Under the pieces are notes generated by a model. The model made no database searches and had not been told where the DNA came from. It saw only the letters and a program-made list of their open reading frames with translations. The position numbers and the translations under genes are program-made. Shown here piece by piece: positions 20,977 to 31,283 of a DNA stretch of 64,000 nucleotides. The first letter of the stretch is position 1, and each line of letters opens with the position of its first letter. The DNA lies in contig NZ_JNXE01000027.1 in assembly GCF_000716605.1 (NCBI RefSeq), forward strand, positions 85,353 to 149,352, in the 5' to 3' direction. The stretch comes from Streptomyces sp. NRRL F-525 (GTDB lineage: Bacteria > Actinomycetota > Actinomycetes > Streptomycetales > Streptomycetaceae).

Positions 20977-21063
20977 GCCCGGATGGTGGAATGCAGACAC
21001 GGCGAGCTTAAACCTCGCTGCCCCTTCGCGGGCGTGCCGGTTCAAGTCCGGCTCCGGGCACCA
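20977..21063 (+). tRNA. bldA: tRNA-Leu (anticodon TAA), bldA
   Basis: A class II tRNA with acceptor arms GCCCGGA and TCCGGGC, a D-arm, anticodon stem GCGAG/CTCGC around the loop CTTAAAC, a long variable arm, the T-loop GGTTCAAGTCC, and an encoded CCA end (21061-21063). The anticodon is TAA at 21009-21011, which decodes UUA. This is the only efficient UUA-reading tRNA in Streptomyces (bldA), whose late activity times antibiotic production and aerial growth. One TTA codon is visible in this window, in the ATPase gene at 2417-4738. Confidence 0.97.
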
Positions 21064-21252
21064 TCGCAGTTACTCGGCGTGACGCACGGCGACGGTGAGT
21101 TGCCGCAGTGTCCCCTCGGCGGCCCTCGCCACCCCCTTCCCGACCGTTGACAGGTGACCCTTGCGGTCGGAGACTTGAGTCGCGCCAACGAGGTGAAGAG
21201 AATTTCACCAGGCGAACATACGTGACTGTCGCCCGCTCGAAGGGAACGTCCG

Positions 21253-22437
21253 ATGCGTACCACCGTCGGCATCATCGGAGCCGGCCCCGCCGGGCTCCTC
21301 CTCGCCCGGCTGCTGCACAACGCCGGGATCGACTCGGTCGTGCTGGAGAGCCGCGACCGGGAGTATGTCGAGCACCGGCAGCGCGCCGGGATCCTGGAGC
21401 AGGGCACGGTCGACGTGCTGCGCGCGGCCGGCGCCGGTGAGCGGATGGACCGGGAGGGGCTGCGGCACGACGGGATCGAGCTGCGGTTCGACCGCAAGCG
21501 GCACCGGGTGGACTTCCCGGCCCTCACCGGCGGCCGTAGCGTCACGGTCTACGCGCAGACCGAGGTGTGCAAGGACCTGATCACCCTCCAACTCGCCGAC
21601 GGAGGACCGCTGTTGTTCGAGGCGGAGGCCTTGGCGGTGGAGGGCGCGGACACCGACCACCCCCGCGTCCGCTTCCGGCACCAGGGCCGCGAGGACGTCC
21701 TCGACTGCGACTACGTCGTCGGGTGCGACGGCTTCTGGGGCGTCGCCCGCAACGCGATCCCCGCCGAACTGACCCGCGTCTTCGAGCGCTCGTACCCCTA
21801 CGCCTGGCTCGGCATCCTCGCCGACGTCGCGCCCTCCCACGACGAGCTGGTCTACGCCCGCCACGAGCGCGGCTTCGCCCTCCTCTCCATGCGCTCCCCG
21901 TCCGTCTCCCGTCTCTACCTCCAGGTGGAGGAGGGCGCGGACGCGGAGGGCTGGAGCGACGACGACATCTGGGCCGAACTGGAGCGCCGGTTCGAGACGG
22001 AGGACGGCTGGAAGCTCGACCGCGGACCCATCACGCAGAAATCCGTCACCCCGATGCGTTCGTACGTCCACGAGCCCATGCGGTACGGACGGCTCTTCCT
22101 CGCCGGGGACGCCGCGCACATCGTCCCGCCGACCGGAGCGAAGGGCCTGAACCTAGCCGTCGGCGACGTCGTCACCTTCGCGAGGGCGCTGACGTACAAG
22201 AAGGAGACGGGCGGCGACGAACGGCTCGACGGGTACTCCGCGACCTGTCTGCGGCGGGTGTGGCAGGCCGAGCGGTTCTCCTACGACATGACGAGCCTCC
22301 TGCACCGCGCGCCCGACGCGACGGCCTTCGAGGGGCGGCTCCAGCTGGCCCGGCTGGAGCGGATCGCGAGCTCGCGGGCGGCCGAGACGGATCTCGCCGA
22401 GGCGTACACCGGGTTCCCTCTCGGCGAACAGGGATAA
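21253..22437 (+). CDS. pobA: 4-hydroxybenzoate 3-monooxygenase
   Basis: Flavoprotein hydroxylase converting 4-hydroxybenzoate to protocatechuate with NAD(P)H and O2, feeding the beta-ketoadipate pathway. The 394-residue product has the FAD GxGxxG motif GIIGAGPAGLLLARLL, the DG motif VVGCDGFWGVARNAI and the GD motif FLAGDAAHIVPPTGAKGLNLAVGDV, in the order and length of PobA. The ATG at 21253 follows GAAGGGA by 6 nt. No PobR-type regulator or pca gene is adjacent. Confidence 0.93.
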   Translation: MRTTVGIIGAGPAGLLLARLLHNAGIDSVVLESRDREYVEHRQRAGILEQGTVDVLRAAGAGERMDREGLRHDGIELRFDRKRHRVDFPALTGGRSVTVYAQTEVCKDLITLQLADGGPLLFEAEALAVEGADTDHPRVRFRHQGREDVLDCDYVVGCDGFWGVARNAIPAELTRVFERSYPYAWLGILADVAPSHDELVYARHERGFALLSMRSPSVSRLYLQVEEGADAEGWSDDDIWAELERRFETEDGWKLDRGPITQKSVTPMRSYVHEPMRYGRLFLAGDAAHIVPPTGAKGLNLAVGDVVTFARALTYKKETGGDERLDGYSATCLRRVWQAERFSYDMTSLLHRAPDATAFEGRLQLARLERIASSRAAETDLAEAYTGFPLGEQG

Positions 22438-22608
22438 GGGGGCTCCAAGAGGGGCGTCACGGCTTGGTACCAGTGTTCGCACGGGGTGCGATCCACCGCG
22501 TACCTTGGCAGGACGAGGGGAAGATCCTCCCCAAGAGGTAGGGTCAATCCTTTGCCTACCTATTACTCTTGAGCCCAAGGCCGCGCGAGGCGGCCATGGA
22601 GGAGTGAA

Positions 22609-23496
22609 ATGAGGAGCAGAAACCCGGTCTTCTCGCGACGGGGGTTCAGCCGCGACAACGGCTACGCGGGCTTCAACACCGCGCCGCAGGCCGGGGGCCC
22701 CGCCGTGGGCACGCAGGGCAACCCCTACGCGGGCGGCAACCCGTACGCGCAGAACCCGTACGCCCAGCAGGACCTTCAGCAGGGCGCGCCGCCGCAGGCC
22801 CCGGCCACCACCGGCCGGATGACCATGGACGACGTGGTCCTGCGCACCGGCACCACCCTCGGCACGCTGATCGTGACGGCCGCCCTCGCCTGGGCGCTGC
22901 TCCCGGTCGACGACGCCAACCTCGGCCGTTCGTACGGCATCGGCATCGGTGCCGCGCTGGTCGCGATGGTCCTGGCGTTCGTCCAGTCCTTCAAGCGCAA
23001 GCCCGTCCCGGCGCTGATCCTGTCGTACGCCGCGCTGGAAGGCGTCTTCCTCGGCGTCGTCTCGAGCGTCGTCGACAACCGCATCGCGAGCGGCGCGGCC
23101 ATGCAGGCCGTGATCGGCACGATGGCGGTCTTCGCCGGCGTCCTCATCGCGTACCGCGCGGGCTGGATCCGCGTGAACCGCCGGTTCTACGGCTTCGTGA
23201 TGGCGGCCGCGCTCGGCTTCGTGCTGCTGATGGTCGTGAACCTGCTGTTCGCGGTGTTCGGCGGCGGTGACGGCCTCGGCTTCCGCAGCGGCCCGCTCGG
23301 CATCTTCTTCGGTGTCGTCGGCATCATCCTCGGCGCGTGCTTCCTCGCCCTCGACTTCAAGCAGGTCGAGGACGGGATCGCCTACGGCGCGCCCAAGGAG
23401 GAGGCCTGGCTCGCGGCCTTCGGGCTCACGCTGACGCTGGTGTGGATCTACATGGAGTTCCTGCGGCTCCTGTCGATCCTGAACAGCAACAACTAG
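22609..23496 (+). CDS. Bax inhibitor-1/YccA-like membrane protein
   Basis: A multi-span membrane protein of 295 residues. An N-terminal soluble tail rich in Gly/Asn/Pro/Tyr/Gln (about 1-70, with NPYA repeats) precedes seven hydrophobic segments, matching the Bax inhibitor-1/YccA family found widely in actinobacteria. The C-terminal span contains a conserved acidic residue (ALDFKQVEDGI), which in the family is linked to proton or calcium leak. The role in bacteria is unsettled. The ATG at 22609 follows GGAGG closely, and a terminator hairpin follows at 23544. Confidence 0.88.
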   Translation: MRSRNPVFSRRGFSRDNGYAGFNTAPQAGGPAVGTQGNPYAGGNPYAQNPYAQQDLQQGAPPQAPATTGRMTMDDVVLRTGTTLGTLIVTAALAWALLPVDDANLGRSYGIGIGAALVAMVLAFVQSFKRKPVPALILSYAALEGVFLGVVSSVVDNRIASGAAMQAVIGTMAVFAGVLIAYRAGWIRVNRRFYGFVMAAALGFVLLMVVNLLFAVFGGGDGLGFRSGPLGIFFGVVGIILGACFLALDFKQVEDGIAYGAPKEEAWLAAFGLTLTLVWIYMEFLRLLSILNSNN

Positions 23497-23543
23497 CGGC
23501 GACAACCAGCCGCGGTACGGCGGTAGTTCCGCCCGCTCGCGCG

Positions 23544-23575
23544 AAAGGGCCCCGGGTTCGTTCCCGGGGCCCTTC
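23544..23575 (+). terminator. Hairpin terminator between convergent genes
   Basis: AAGGGCCCCGGG and CCCGGGGCCCTT pair around a short loop, followed by CGTCATGTCC. It sits between the YccA-like gene and the convergent DUF4287-like gene. Confidence 0.85.
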
Positions 23576-23616
23576 GTCATGTCCGTGTCCGTGGTGGGTC
23601 GGTCTGTGGTGCGCGC

Positions 23617-23847
23617 CTAGAGCAGTTTGCGCGCGGCCCTCCTCAGGTCGTACTCGTGAATGATCGCCTTGGCGTGGCCGTACGCGAGGTCGTGCTCGGC
23701 GCGGAGCCAGCTGACCTTCTCCTCGAAGCGGAAGAGGGCGGGGCCTTCGTCGACGGTGCGCAGCCAGTCGGACACTTCACGACCGGTGCAGTGGGGGATG
23801 CGGGCGAGCAGATTACGGTGGGTCTCCTGGGAGAACACTTGGGACAT
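23617..23847 (-). CDS. Small DUF4287-like protein
   Basis: A 76-residue protein of unknown function. It contains NLLARIPHCTGREVSDWLRTVDEG and AYGHAKAIIHEYDLRRA, the pattern of the small DUF4287 domain. ATG 23847 follows GGAGG by 6 nt on the minus strand, which decides this start over the ATG at 23865. No partner gene is evident. Confidence 0.75.
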   Translation of the reverse strand: MSQVFSQETHRNLLARIPHCTGREVSDWLRTVDEGPALFRFEEKVSWLRAEHDLAYGHAKAIIHEYDLRRAARKLL

Positions 23848-23949
23848 CGGCGCCTCCGGACGCATGGGGTGTAAGCCGGTCCTTCAGGTCACCGTGCCTG
23901 AGCGTTCGCCCGTTGGCAACAGTCCCGGTACGGCGCGTAGTCTCGCGGC

Positions 23950-24261
23950 GTGGTGGATACGACGCGGTTGACTCAAGCGGTGGATCACTTCGCGGACCGG
24001 CTCAGGGCTGCGCCGCAGAGCCGTTTGCAGAGGGGTGCCGCTGCCGAGGCTCTGGGGCTGGCCAGGGAGTTTGCCCTGTGGGCGCAGCGGGTTGAGGATC
24101 CCTCGGGGGAGGCTCGGGAGATGCCGGATGCGGGGATGTTCGCCGCGGCCGATCAAATCACCGTTGCTGTGCATGACTTGGCGGTTGTGCTGGTGAGTGA
24201 CGCCGAGGTCGAGCAGGCGGTGGGGTTGGTCGCGGAGGCGCAGAAGAGGGCGGGGGTCTGA
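23950..24261 (+). CDS. Small conserved helical protein, unknown function
   Basis: About 103 residues, all helical by inspection, with VDHFADRLRAAPQSRLQRGAA and DQITVAVHDLAVVL. I do not recognise a family, but similar short proteins occur in Streptomyces. Start GTG 23950 or GTG 23953; no strong ribosome site. Several third positions are T or A, less biased than the neighbours. Confidence 0.6.
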   Translation: MVDTTRLTQAVDHFADRLRAAPQSRLQRGAAAEALGLAREFALWAQRVEDPSGEAREMPDAGMFAAADQITVAVHDLAVVLVSDAEVEQAVGLVAEAQKRAGV

Positions 24262-24290
24262 GGTGCGTTGGCGGGTGCCTGTGCGTTGTG

Positions 24291-24500
24291 GCTGGTCGCG
24301 CAGTTCCCCGCGCCCCTAAAAGAGACGGTGGGCGTGCGTTTTCAGGTGCGCCGCTCCACGCGCCCCTAAAAAATGCGGGCCCGTCGTTTTCGGCTTGCGG
24401 TCCGTTGTGGTTGCTCGCGCAGTTCCCCGCGCCCCTAAAGACTAAAAACGCAGGCCGGCCGTGTTCTTTTAGGGGCGCGGGGAACTGCGCGAGCAACCCC
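24291..24500. repeat. Cluster of an interspersed GC-rich element with a long inverted pair
   Basis: The core GCGCAGTTCCCCGCGCCCCT occurs directly at 24299-24317 and 24418-24436, in degraded form near 24356, and inverted at 24471-24490. The copies at 24409-24441 and 24465-24498 form an inverted repeat with arms of about 33 nt and a single bulge, so the transcript would fold into a large hairpin between convergent genes. Further copies are at 34685 and 39750. Such elements are abundant between Streptomyces genes. Confidence 0.9.
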
Positions 24501-24541
24501 CACGCACCCGCACCCGACGACGTACCTGGACGCCCCCGGCA

Positions 24542-25330
24542 TCACAGCGACGCTATGACCCTGTCCGCCAGGATGTAGACGTTTTCCTCGCCGCACGCGA
24601 ACGTGAGGGTGTACGCGCCGGAGACTCCCGAGCCGCCGAGGAGGAACGGGGTTTCGCCGGCGTGGAGGGCTGCGGCGAGGCGTTCGGCGGTTTCGCGGTG
24701 GCCGGGGGTCATGCAGAGGGTGGTGCCGTCGGCGAAGACGTAGACGTCGAGGGTGCCGAGGGGGCCGGGGCGGACGTCGGCCAGTTCGACCGCGGACTCG
24801 GCGAGTTCCTCCAGCGTCGCCACCGTGCGCTCGTGGTCGTTCGCCACCGGCGACTGCGCCGGGACGAAGTCCGGGTGGGACGGGTGGCGGCGGCGGGCCG
24901 CGGCCAGTTCGGGGGACTCGCCGGCGAACTCGTCGGCGTCCGCGGAGAACTCGGTGACCGGCTCCAGCGGTTCGAGGCCCACGAAGTCGCTCTGACGGGG
25001 CAGGAACAGCTCACTGTCGGGCAGACCCAGCAGAGTCGGCACCTCGGTGTCGCGGGCTTCCTGCGCGGCCCAGAAGGCGCGCGCCTCGGCCAGCTCCCGC
25101 TCCCGCTCCTCCGCCAGCGCCTCGGCCACGGCGGCGCGTATCTCATCCGCGTCGGTGTGGCTGCGGGCGGCGGGCACGAGCGCCCGTACGGCGGCGGCCC
25201 GGCCCTCGGCCAGTTCGGTGTGCAGGTCCGCCACCTGTCGACGGAGCACCAAGAGGGTGCGCAGGACGGCGACGCCCACGGCGCCTGTGGCGGCCGTGGT
25301 GAGCAGCAAAGCGATCGGCATGGCGCTCAC
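24542..25330 (-). CDS. Membrane-anchored hypothetical protein
   Basis: A 262-residue protein with one N-terminal span (AMPIALLLTTAATGAVGVAVL) and a coiled-coil stretch (about 30-95, QVADLHTELAEG and AEERERELAEARAFW). A compact C-terminal domain (about 185-262) contains LDVYVFADGTTLCMTPG and YTLTFACGEENVYIL. I do not recognise the family. GTG 25330 is used because GGGAG lies 7 nt upstream on the minus strand. It stands alone, downstream of the thiolase gene. Confidence 0.7.
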   Translation of the reverse strand: MSAMPIALLLTTAATGAVGVAVLRTLLVLRRQVADLHTELAEGRAAAVRALVPAARSHTDADEIRAAVAEALAEERERELAEARAFWAAQEARDTEVPTLLGLPDSELFLPRQSDFVGLEPLEPVTEFSADADEFAGESPELAAARRRHPSHPDFVPAQSPVANDHERTVATLEELAESAVELADVRPGPLGTLDVYVFADGTTLCMTPGHRETAERLAAALHAGETPFLLGGSGVSGAYTLTFACGEENVYILADRVIASL

Positions 25331-25530
25331 TGACGTACTCCCGGTTCAAAGTCGACCCCCGACTTCCTACATCAGCTTGAAGGGCGGACTAACCAGCTGT
25401 CAGTGCGTAACGTCACGAAACGGGCAGGACTTTGGGCCCGATGTTTGGTGGTGAAACGGTCCTGACCTGGGAAAATCCCTCTTCGAAGGGAGATAGGTCA
25501 CATCCTGGGGGAGATTGGATCACAAATCGG

Positions 25531-25561
25531 CCCAGAACCCAGGTGGTTACTGGGTTCCGGG
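25531..25561 (-). terminator. Hairpin terminator downstream of thiolase gene
   Basis: The arms at 25531-25542 and 25550-25561 pair over 12 bp with one mismatch (core GAACCCAG/CTGGGTTC) around a 7-nt loop, about 45 nt after the thiolase stop. Confidence 0.7.
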
Positions 25562-25604
25562 CCAAGAGGTGACGCAAAGTTCCCGCGCGATTACGGGGAG
25601 TTGG

Positions 25605-26825
25605 TCAGCTGAGGCGCTCGATGACCATCGCCATGCCCTGGCCGCCGCCGACGCACATGGTCTCCAGACCGAACTGCTTGTCGTGGAACTGGAGGGAGTT
25701 GATCAGCGTGCCGGTGATGCGGGCGCCGGTCATGCCGAAGGGGTGGCCTACGGCGATCGCGCCGCCGTTCACGTTCAGCTTCTCCAGCGGGATGCCCAGG
25801 TCGCGGTAGGACGGGATCACCTGGGCGGCGAACGCCTCGTTGATCTCGAACAGGTCGATGTCGTCGACGGTGAGACCGGCGCGGCCCAGCGCCTGCTTGG
25901 ACGCCTCGACCGGGCCCAGGCCCATGATCTCGGGGGAGAGGCCGGAGACGCCGGTCGACACGATCCGGGCCAGGGGTGTGAGGCCGAGCTCGCGGGCCTT
26001 CGTGTCGCTCATGATGACGACCGCGGCGGCGCCGTCGTTCAGCGGGCAGCAGTTGCCGGCCGTGACCAGGCCGTCGGGGCGGAAGACCGGCTTCAGGCCG
26101 GAGACGCCCTCCAGGGTGACGCCGGCGCGCGGGCCGTCGTCCTTCGACACGACCGTGCCGTCGGGCAGCGTGACCGGGGTGATCTCGCGCTCCCAGAAGC
26201 CGTTCTTGATGGCTTCCTCGGCGAGGTTCTGCGAGCGGACGCCGAACTCGTCCATGTCCTGGCGGGTGACGCCCTTGATCCGGGCGAGGTTCTCCGCGGT
26301 CTGGCCCATCGCGATGTACGGGTCGGGGAGCAGGCCGTCCTCGCGCGGGTCGTGCCAGGTCGAGCCCTCGGACGTGGCGGTGGCGGCGGTGCGGGCCTGT
26401 GCCTCGTCGAAGATCGGGTTCGTGGTGCCGGGGATGCCGTCGGAGCTGCCCTTGGCGTAGCGGGAGACCATCTCGACGCCGGCCGAGATGAAGACGTCGC
26501 CCTCGCCTGCCTTGATGGCGTGCAGGGCCATGCGGCTGGTCTGCAGGGACGAGGAACAGTAACGGGTGATCGTGCAGCCCGGCAGGTGGTCCATGCCCAT
26601 CTGTACGGCGACGATCCGGCCGAGGTTGTAGCCCTGCTCGCCGCCGGGGAGGCCGCAGCCGAGCATCAGGTCCTCGATGAGCTTCGGGTCCAGCTCGGGG
26701 ATCTTCGCGAGGGCGGCCTGGATGATCGTGGCGGTGAGGTCGTCGGGGCGCAGGTCCTTGAGGGAGCCCTTGACGGCGCGGCCGATGGGGGAGCGGGCGG
26801 TCGAGACGATGACGGCTTCGGGCAT
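25605..26825 (-). CDS. Acetyl-CoA C-acetyltransferase (thiolase)
   Basis: Condenses or cleaves acetoacetyl-CoA/3-ketoacyl-CoA in fatty acid or acetyl-CoA metabolism. The 406-residue protein has the acyl-accepting Cys 90 ([14 protein letters not shown]), the His of [13 protein letters not shown], and the proton-donating Cys in [14 protein letters not shown] 26825 follows GGAG at normal spacing and gives [15 protein letters not shown]; the frame is open to 26873. Chain-length preference (degradative or biosynthetic) cannot be decided. A palindrome AAGCGCTT lies about 125 nt upstream. Confidence 0.93.
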   Translation of the reverse strand: MPEAVIVSTARSPIGRAVKGSLKDLRPDDLTATIIQAALAKIPELDPKLIEDLMLGCGLPGGEQGYNLGRIVAVQMGMDHLPGCTITRYCSSSLQTSRMALHAIKAGEGDVFISAGVEMVSRYAKGSSDGIPGTTNPIFDEAQARTAATATSEGSTWHDPREDGLLPDPYIAMGQTAENLARIKGVTRQDMDEFGVRSQNLAEEAIKNGFWEREITPVTLPDGTVVSKDDGPRAGVTLEGVSGLKPVFRPDGLVTAGNCCPLNDGAAAVVIMSDTKARELGLTPLARIVSTGVSGLSPEIMGLGPVEASKQALGRAGLTVDDIDLFEINEAFAAQVIPSYRDLGIPLEKLNVNGGAIAVGHPFGMTGARITGTLINSLQFHDKQFGLETMCVGGGQGMAMVIERLS

Positions 26826-27177
26826 CACGGCTCCATTGGCGTTCGTACGGCGTGAGGTGCGGGGGACTGGCACGGCTTCCTTGCGAAGTTACCCGCACGT
26901 ATGGCGCAGGTCACGGGGATCGCTGTGTGACCCGCGCCGCAATTGTCTAAGCGCTTGCTTGGCTCGCAGCTCCCCCCGACTCACTGGCCGTCCCAGGGGG
27001 CTCCGCCCCCTGGACCCCCGGGCCTGCGCCCACCCACCACCCGACTCGGTCGGCCGAGAGGCGAGCGAACCCCGGCCCGTCCGGCGGCCGGGCGGTCGAG
27101 GGGTGCGGCTCGGTCGGAGCGGGCGCCCCTGGGGGCTGCGCCCCCAGCCCCCCATCGGCCTGAACGGCCTCGTCCTC
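26826..27177. other. Intergenic region upstream of thiolase gene
   Basis: This 352-nt non-coding stretch separates the thiolase start from the tandem array. It carries the palindromic AAGCGCTT motif and, from about 26990, several degenerate GGGGGCTCCGCCCCC-type inverted repeats common in Streptomyces spacers. No gene is seen. Confidence 0.6.
26946..26961. promoter_or_regulatory. Candidate TetR-type operator upstream of thiolase gene
   Basis: TCTAAGCGCTTGCTTG holds the palindrome AAGCGCTT with an outer CTAAG/GCTTG pair. Motifs of this kind are common ahead of acyl-CoA metabolism genes in actinomycetes (recalled). The regulator is not in the window. Confidence 0.4.
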
Positions 27178-27725
27178 AAACGCCGGACGGGCTGGAGGGT
27201 GTGGGCTCGGGCTCAGATACCGGATGGACTGGGAGGTGCCGGCTTGGGCTCAGGAGCCGGACGGGTTGGAGGGGGGCCGCCTTGTCCTCAGACGCCCGAC
27301 GGGTTGGAGGGTGCCGGCTCGGGCTCAGACGTCGGACGGGTTGGAGGGTGCCGGCTCGGGCTCAAGAGCCGGACGGGTTGGAGGGTGCCGGCTCGGGCTC
27401 AAGAGCCGGACTGGCTGGAGGGTGCCAGCTCGGGCTCAGATGCCGGACGGGCTCGAAGGTGTCACCCCGGGCTAAAGAGCCGGACGGGCTGGGAGGCGCC
27501 GCCTCGTCCTCAAACGCCGGACGGGTTTGGACGGTGCCGTCCGCCCTCAAACGCCGGACGGGTTGGACGGTGTCGCCCAGCGCTCAAGCCCCGGACAGGC
27601 TGGAGGACGCCGCCTCGTCCTCAACAGCCGGACGGGCTGGACGGTACCGCCCCGCGCTCAAAAGCCGGACGGGCTGGGAAGGCGTCGCCCCGCGCTCAAA
27701 CCCCCGACGCGCTGGACGACGCCGC
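27178..27725. repeat. 37-bp tandem array, about 15 units
   Basis: The word CGGACGGGCTGGAGG or a close variant recurs every 37 nt from about 27183 to 27710; two neighbouring units at 27370 and 27333 are identical over their length. Units drift toward the right-hand end. Each contains CTCAAACGCCGGACGGG-like sequence, the complement of a spacer motif found singly after many Streptomyces genes. The array lies 3' of the SGNH hydrolase gene and continues into its last codons. There are no unique spacers, so it is not CRISPR. Confidence 0.95.
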
Positions 27726-28763
27726 TCAAACCCCCGACGCCCCAGAAGGCGCCACCTCCGGCTCCGGAACCCGCCGCCGCTTTCGCCGCTTCAGCAGAGC
27801 CCACGGTCCCCGCGGCCCCGTCGGCATCGCCGCAGTGACCTCCGTGCCCGGCTCCGAAGCCGCCTCCGCCGCGGCCCGTGCCACCGGGAGGAAGCCCTCG
27901 CGGCGGGACGCGTCCGGGCGGTCCTCCTCGGCCGGCCAGAGGCCCAGCGCGGCGCAGACCGTCGGGAGGACGGCCATGGCCGCCGTGGCGTAGCCCTCCG
28001 CCGAGGGGTGGAAGTTGTCCGGGCCGAACAGCTCGCGGGGGTTCGCCGCGAACTCGGGGCCCAGCAGGTCGCCCAGCGACACCGTGCGGCCGCCCTGCTC
28101 GACCGTGCCGATCGTCTGGGCCGCCGCCAACTGTCTGGACGCCCGGCGGGCCAGCCAGCGCAGCGGCTGCTGGACCTGTTCCACCGTCCCGAGGTCGGGA
28201 CACGTGCCGACGACCACCTCGGCGCCGGCCGTGCGCAGCCGCCGTACCGTCGCCGAGAGGTGACGGACCGACCGCGTTGGGTGCATGCGGTGGGTGACGT
28301 CGTTCGCGCCGATCATGATCACGCAGACGTCGGGCACCCGGGTGGTGTCCGCCAGGGCCAGCGCCACCTGGCGGTCCAGGTCGTCGGACTGGGCGCCCGG
28401 GAGGGCCACGTTGTGCAGCTCGACCGGGCGTTCCGAGACCGCCGCGAGCCCGGACGCCAGCAGCGCGCCCGGGGTCTGGGCCGCCCGGTGGACGCCCTGG
28501 CCCGCCGCCGTGGAGTCGCCGAGCATGGTCAGCCGGATCGGGGGTTCACCCGGGGTGTCGTAGACATGTCCGTACCGGCCGTCCGCGCTCGGCACATGGT
28601 TGCTGCCCGGCGCATGGCCGTTGCCCACATGGCGCTTCACGAAGCGGACCTCGGCCAGCACCAGCCCGATCGCCGCCGCGCCCACCAGTCCGACCCCGCC
28701 GCCGCCGTACGCCGCACCGGCCGCGATCCGCCGGGCCACCCGCGCCCTCGACATCCTCGTCAT
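27726..28763 (-). CDS. Membrane-anchored SGNH/GDSL hydrolase
   Basis: An esterase or lipase-like enzyme of 345 residues, held to the membrane by an N-terminal span (about 13-38) with the catalytic domain outside. Block I is MLGDSTAAGQG (Ser 84), the Asn block is MIGANDVTH, and the Asp/His pair is DNFHPSAEGY. The C-terminal tail is basic (KRRKRRRVPEPEV) and ends PSGASGV; these last codons come from the flanking 37-bp repeat. The ATG at 28763 has a good purine-rich ribosome site (GGAGG). The substrate is unknown. Confidence 0.88.
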   Translation of the reverse strand: MTRMSRARVARRIAAGAAYGGGGVGLVGAAAIGLVLAEVRFVKRHVGNGHAPGSNHVPSADGRYGHVYDTPGEPPIRLTMLGDSTAAGQGVHRAAQTPGALLASGLAAVSERPVELHNVALPGAQSDDLDRQVALALADTTRVPDVCVIMIGANDVTHRMHPTRSVRHLSATVRRLRTAGAEVVVGTCPDLGTVEQVQQPLRWLARRASRQLAAAQTIGTVEQGGRTVSLGDLLGPEFAANPRELFGPDNFHPSAEGYATAAMAVLPTVCAALGLWPAEEDRPDASRREGFLPVARAAAEAASEPGTEVTAAMPTGPRGPWALLKRRKRRRVPEPEVAPSGASGV

Positions 28764-29034
28764 ACGCCGCCGCCACCTCCTCTAAGCCGTCATCCACTCC
28801 TTGCCCCGAACAGCACGTCGTCCAATCTCAACGGGCGGTGAACGTGGATTCCGGGCGCCCACTCGCGCGCTGTCCCAGAGGCGTCAACGACTCCTCCGCC
28901 CTGCGGCCGCCCGCACCGGACCCGCTCACCGGCACCCGCCCGCCCCGCGGATTCCCCGCGTACCGACCCCGCCGAACGGGCCTTACGCTGACAGGACCAT
29001 TCACGACACTTCTTTGCAGCAACCGGAGACAACG

Positions 29035-30426
<1,392 letters not shown>

Positions 30427-30826
30427 CAAACGTCCGGTGAACGGGCCGTGTCGACGGCGACTTTGCGGTTGCCCACCGAAACGGTGGACTTCGCGGAAGT
30501 GGTACGAGGGCGTCACGTCCACGCAGCACACGCTTAACAAGCGTCGGGCAGATTAGTGGGTGTCGGCAGGGCGGGAGCGGCTCCCCGCCTCGCCGGCACA
30601 AAAACGGCGTCACGGACCTCCGGAGCGGCTCCCGGACCTCCACCGACGCCTAGGACGCGCACGCCCGGCCCTGACCCGGCACGCGTCCCTCGCGGGGACC
30701 GCCGTCGTCCCGCCCTCCCGGCAACGGGGGGTGCGGCGGTCCCCGCGCATAGCTTTTTCACGGCCACATCGTCTACGGCCCAGCAGGCCCCGTACGTCCC
30801 GTAGTGGCACAACTCCCCCGGGACGG
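30427..30826. other. 400-nt non-coding region after cbs
   Basis: I find no credible gene here. The only structure is an imperfect GC-rich hairpin at about 30558-30600 followed by AAAAA on the + strand, which could act as a terminator for either neighbour. Short frames on both strands are Arg/Gly/Pro-rich and look spurious. Confidence 0.55.
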
Positions 30827-31273
30827 TCAGTCCTCCCAGGCGTCGTCATCGGACCGCGAGGACCCGCGGCGCCGGCTCCCGAACAGCCCCGGATTCGTCC
30901 GCGCGGCCTGGACGGCGTTGACCCCGACGATGCCGGCCCAGGCCACCAGCAGGCCGGGCAGGTGGGCGATGCCGCCGCCGATCGCGGACAGCGGGATCGC
31001 CAGGACCATCGAGACGATGCCGAAGCCGAAGCGTTCGCCCCAGGAGTCGGTGGGCTTCGGCCCGCGCGACGAGCCGCGGGCGACCACCATCTGCTGCTCG
31101 GCCAGCTGTCGGCGCACCCGGCGCTCCACCGCGCCGTCGATCCGCTGGTCGACCTTCTCCAGGAAGGAGTCGACCAGCGCCGACTCGTACTCGTCGCCGA
31201 GTTCCCTGCGCGCCTGCAGGGTGGCGTTGAGTTCCTTCTTGAGTTCGACGTCGTTCGCGTCCATTCCCGTCAT
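30827..31273 (-). CDS. Small integral membrane protein, unknown function
   Basis: About 148 residues. The first half is a charged helix (MDANDVELKKELNATLQARRELGDEYES) with coiled-coil character, followed by two close hydrophobic segments (FGIVSMVLAIPLSAIGGGI and LPGLLVAWAGIVGVNAV) and an Arg/Ser/Asp tail. Similar proteins occur across Streptomyces. Start ATG 31273 or ATG 31264; neither has a strong ribosome site. It begins 10 nt after the SulP stop and is probably co-transcribed with it. Confidence 0.75.
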   Translation of the reverse strand: MTGMDANDVELKKELNATLQARRELGDEYESALVDSFLEKVDQRIDGAVERRVRRQLAEQQMVVARGSSRGPKPTDSWGERFGFGIVSMVLAIPLSAIGGGIAHLPGLLVAWAGIVGVNAVQAARTNPGLFGSRRRGSSRSDDDAWED

Positions 31274-31283
31274 GCGACTCAGA

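Noticed and set aside
27178..27725. CRISPR array
   Set aside because: Units are joined head to tail without unique spacers, and there is no cas gene nearby.
26943..28841. Repeat-rich 632-codon protein on the + strand
   Set aside because: The apparent repeats come from the 37-bp spacer array and the rest is antisense to the SGNH hydrolase.
30534..30812. 92-codon frame in the gap after cbs
   Set aside because: It is low-complexity Gly/Arg/Pro-rich with no ribosome site or conserved-looking core.
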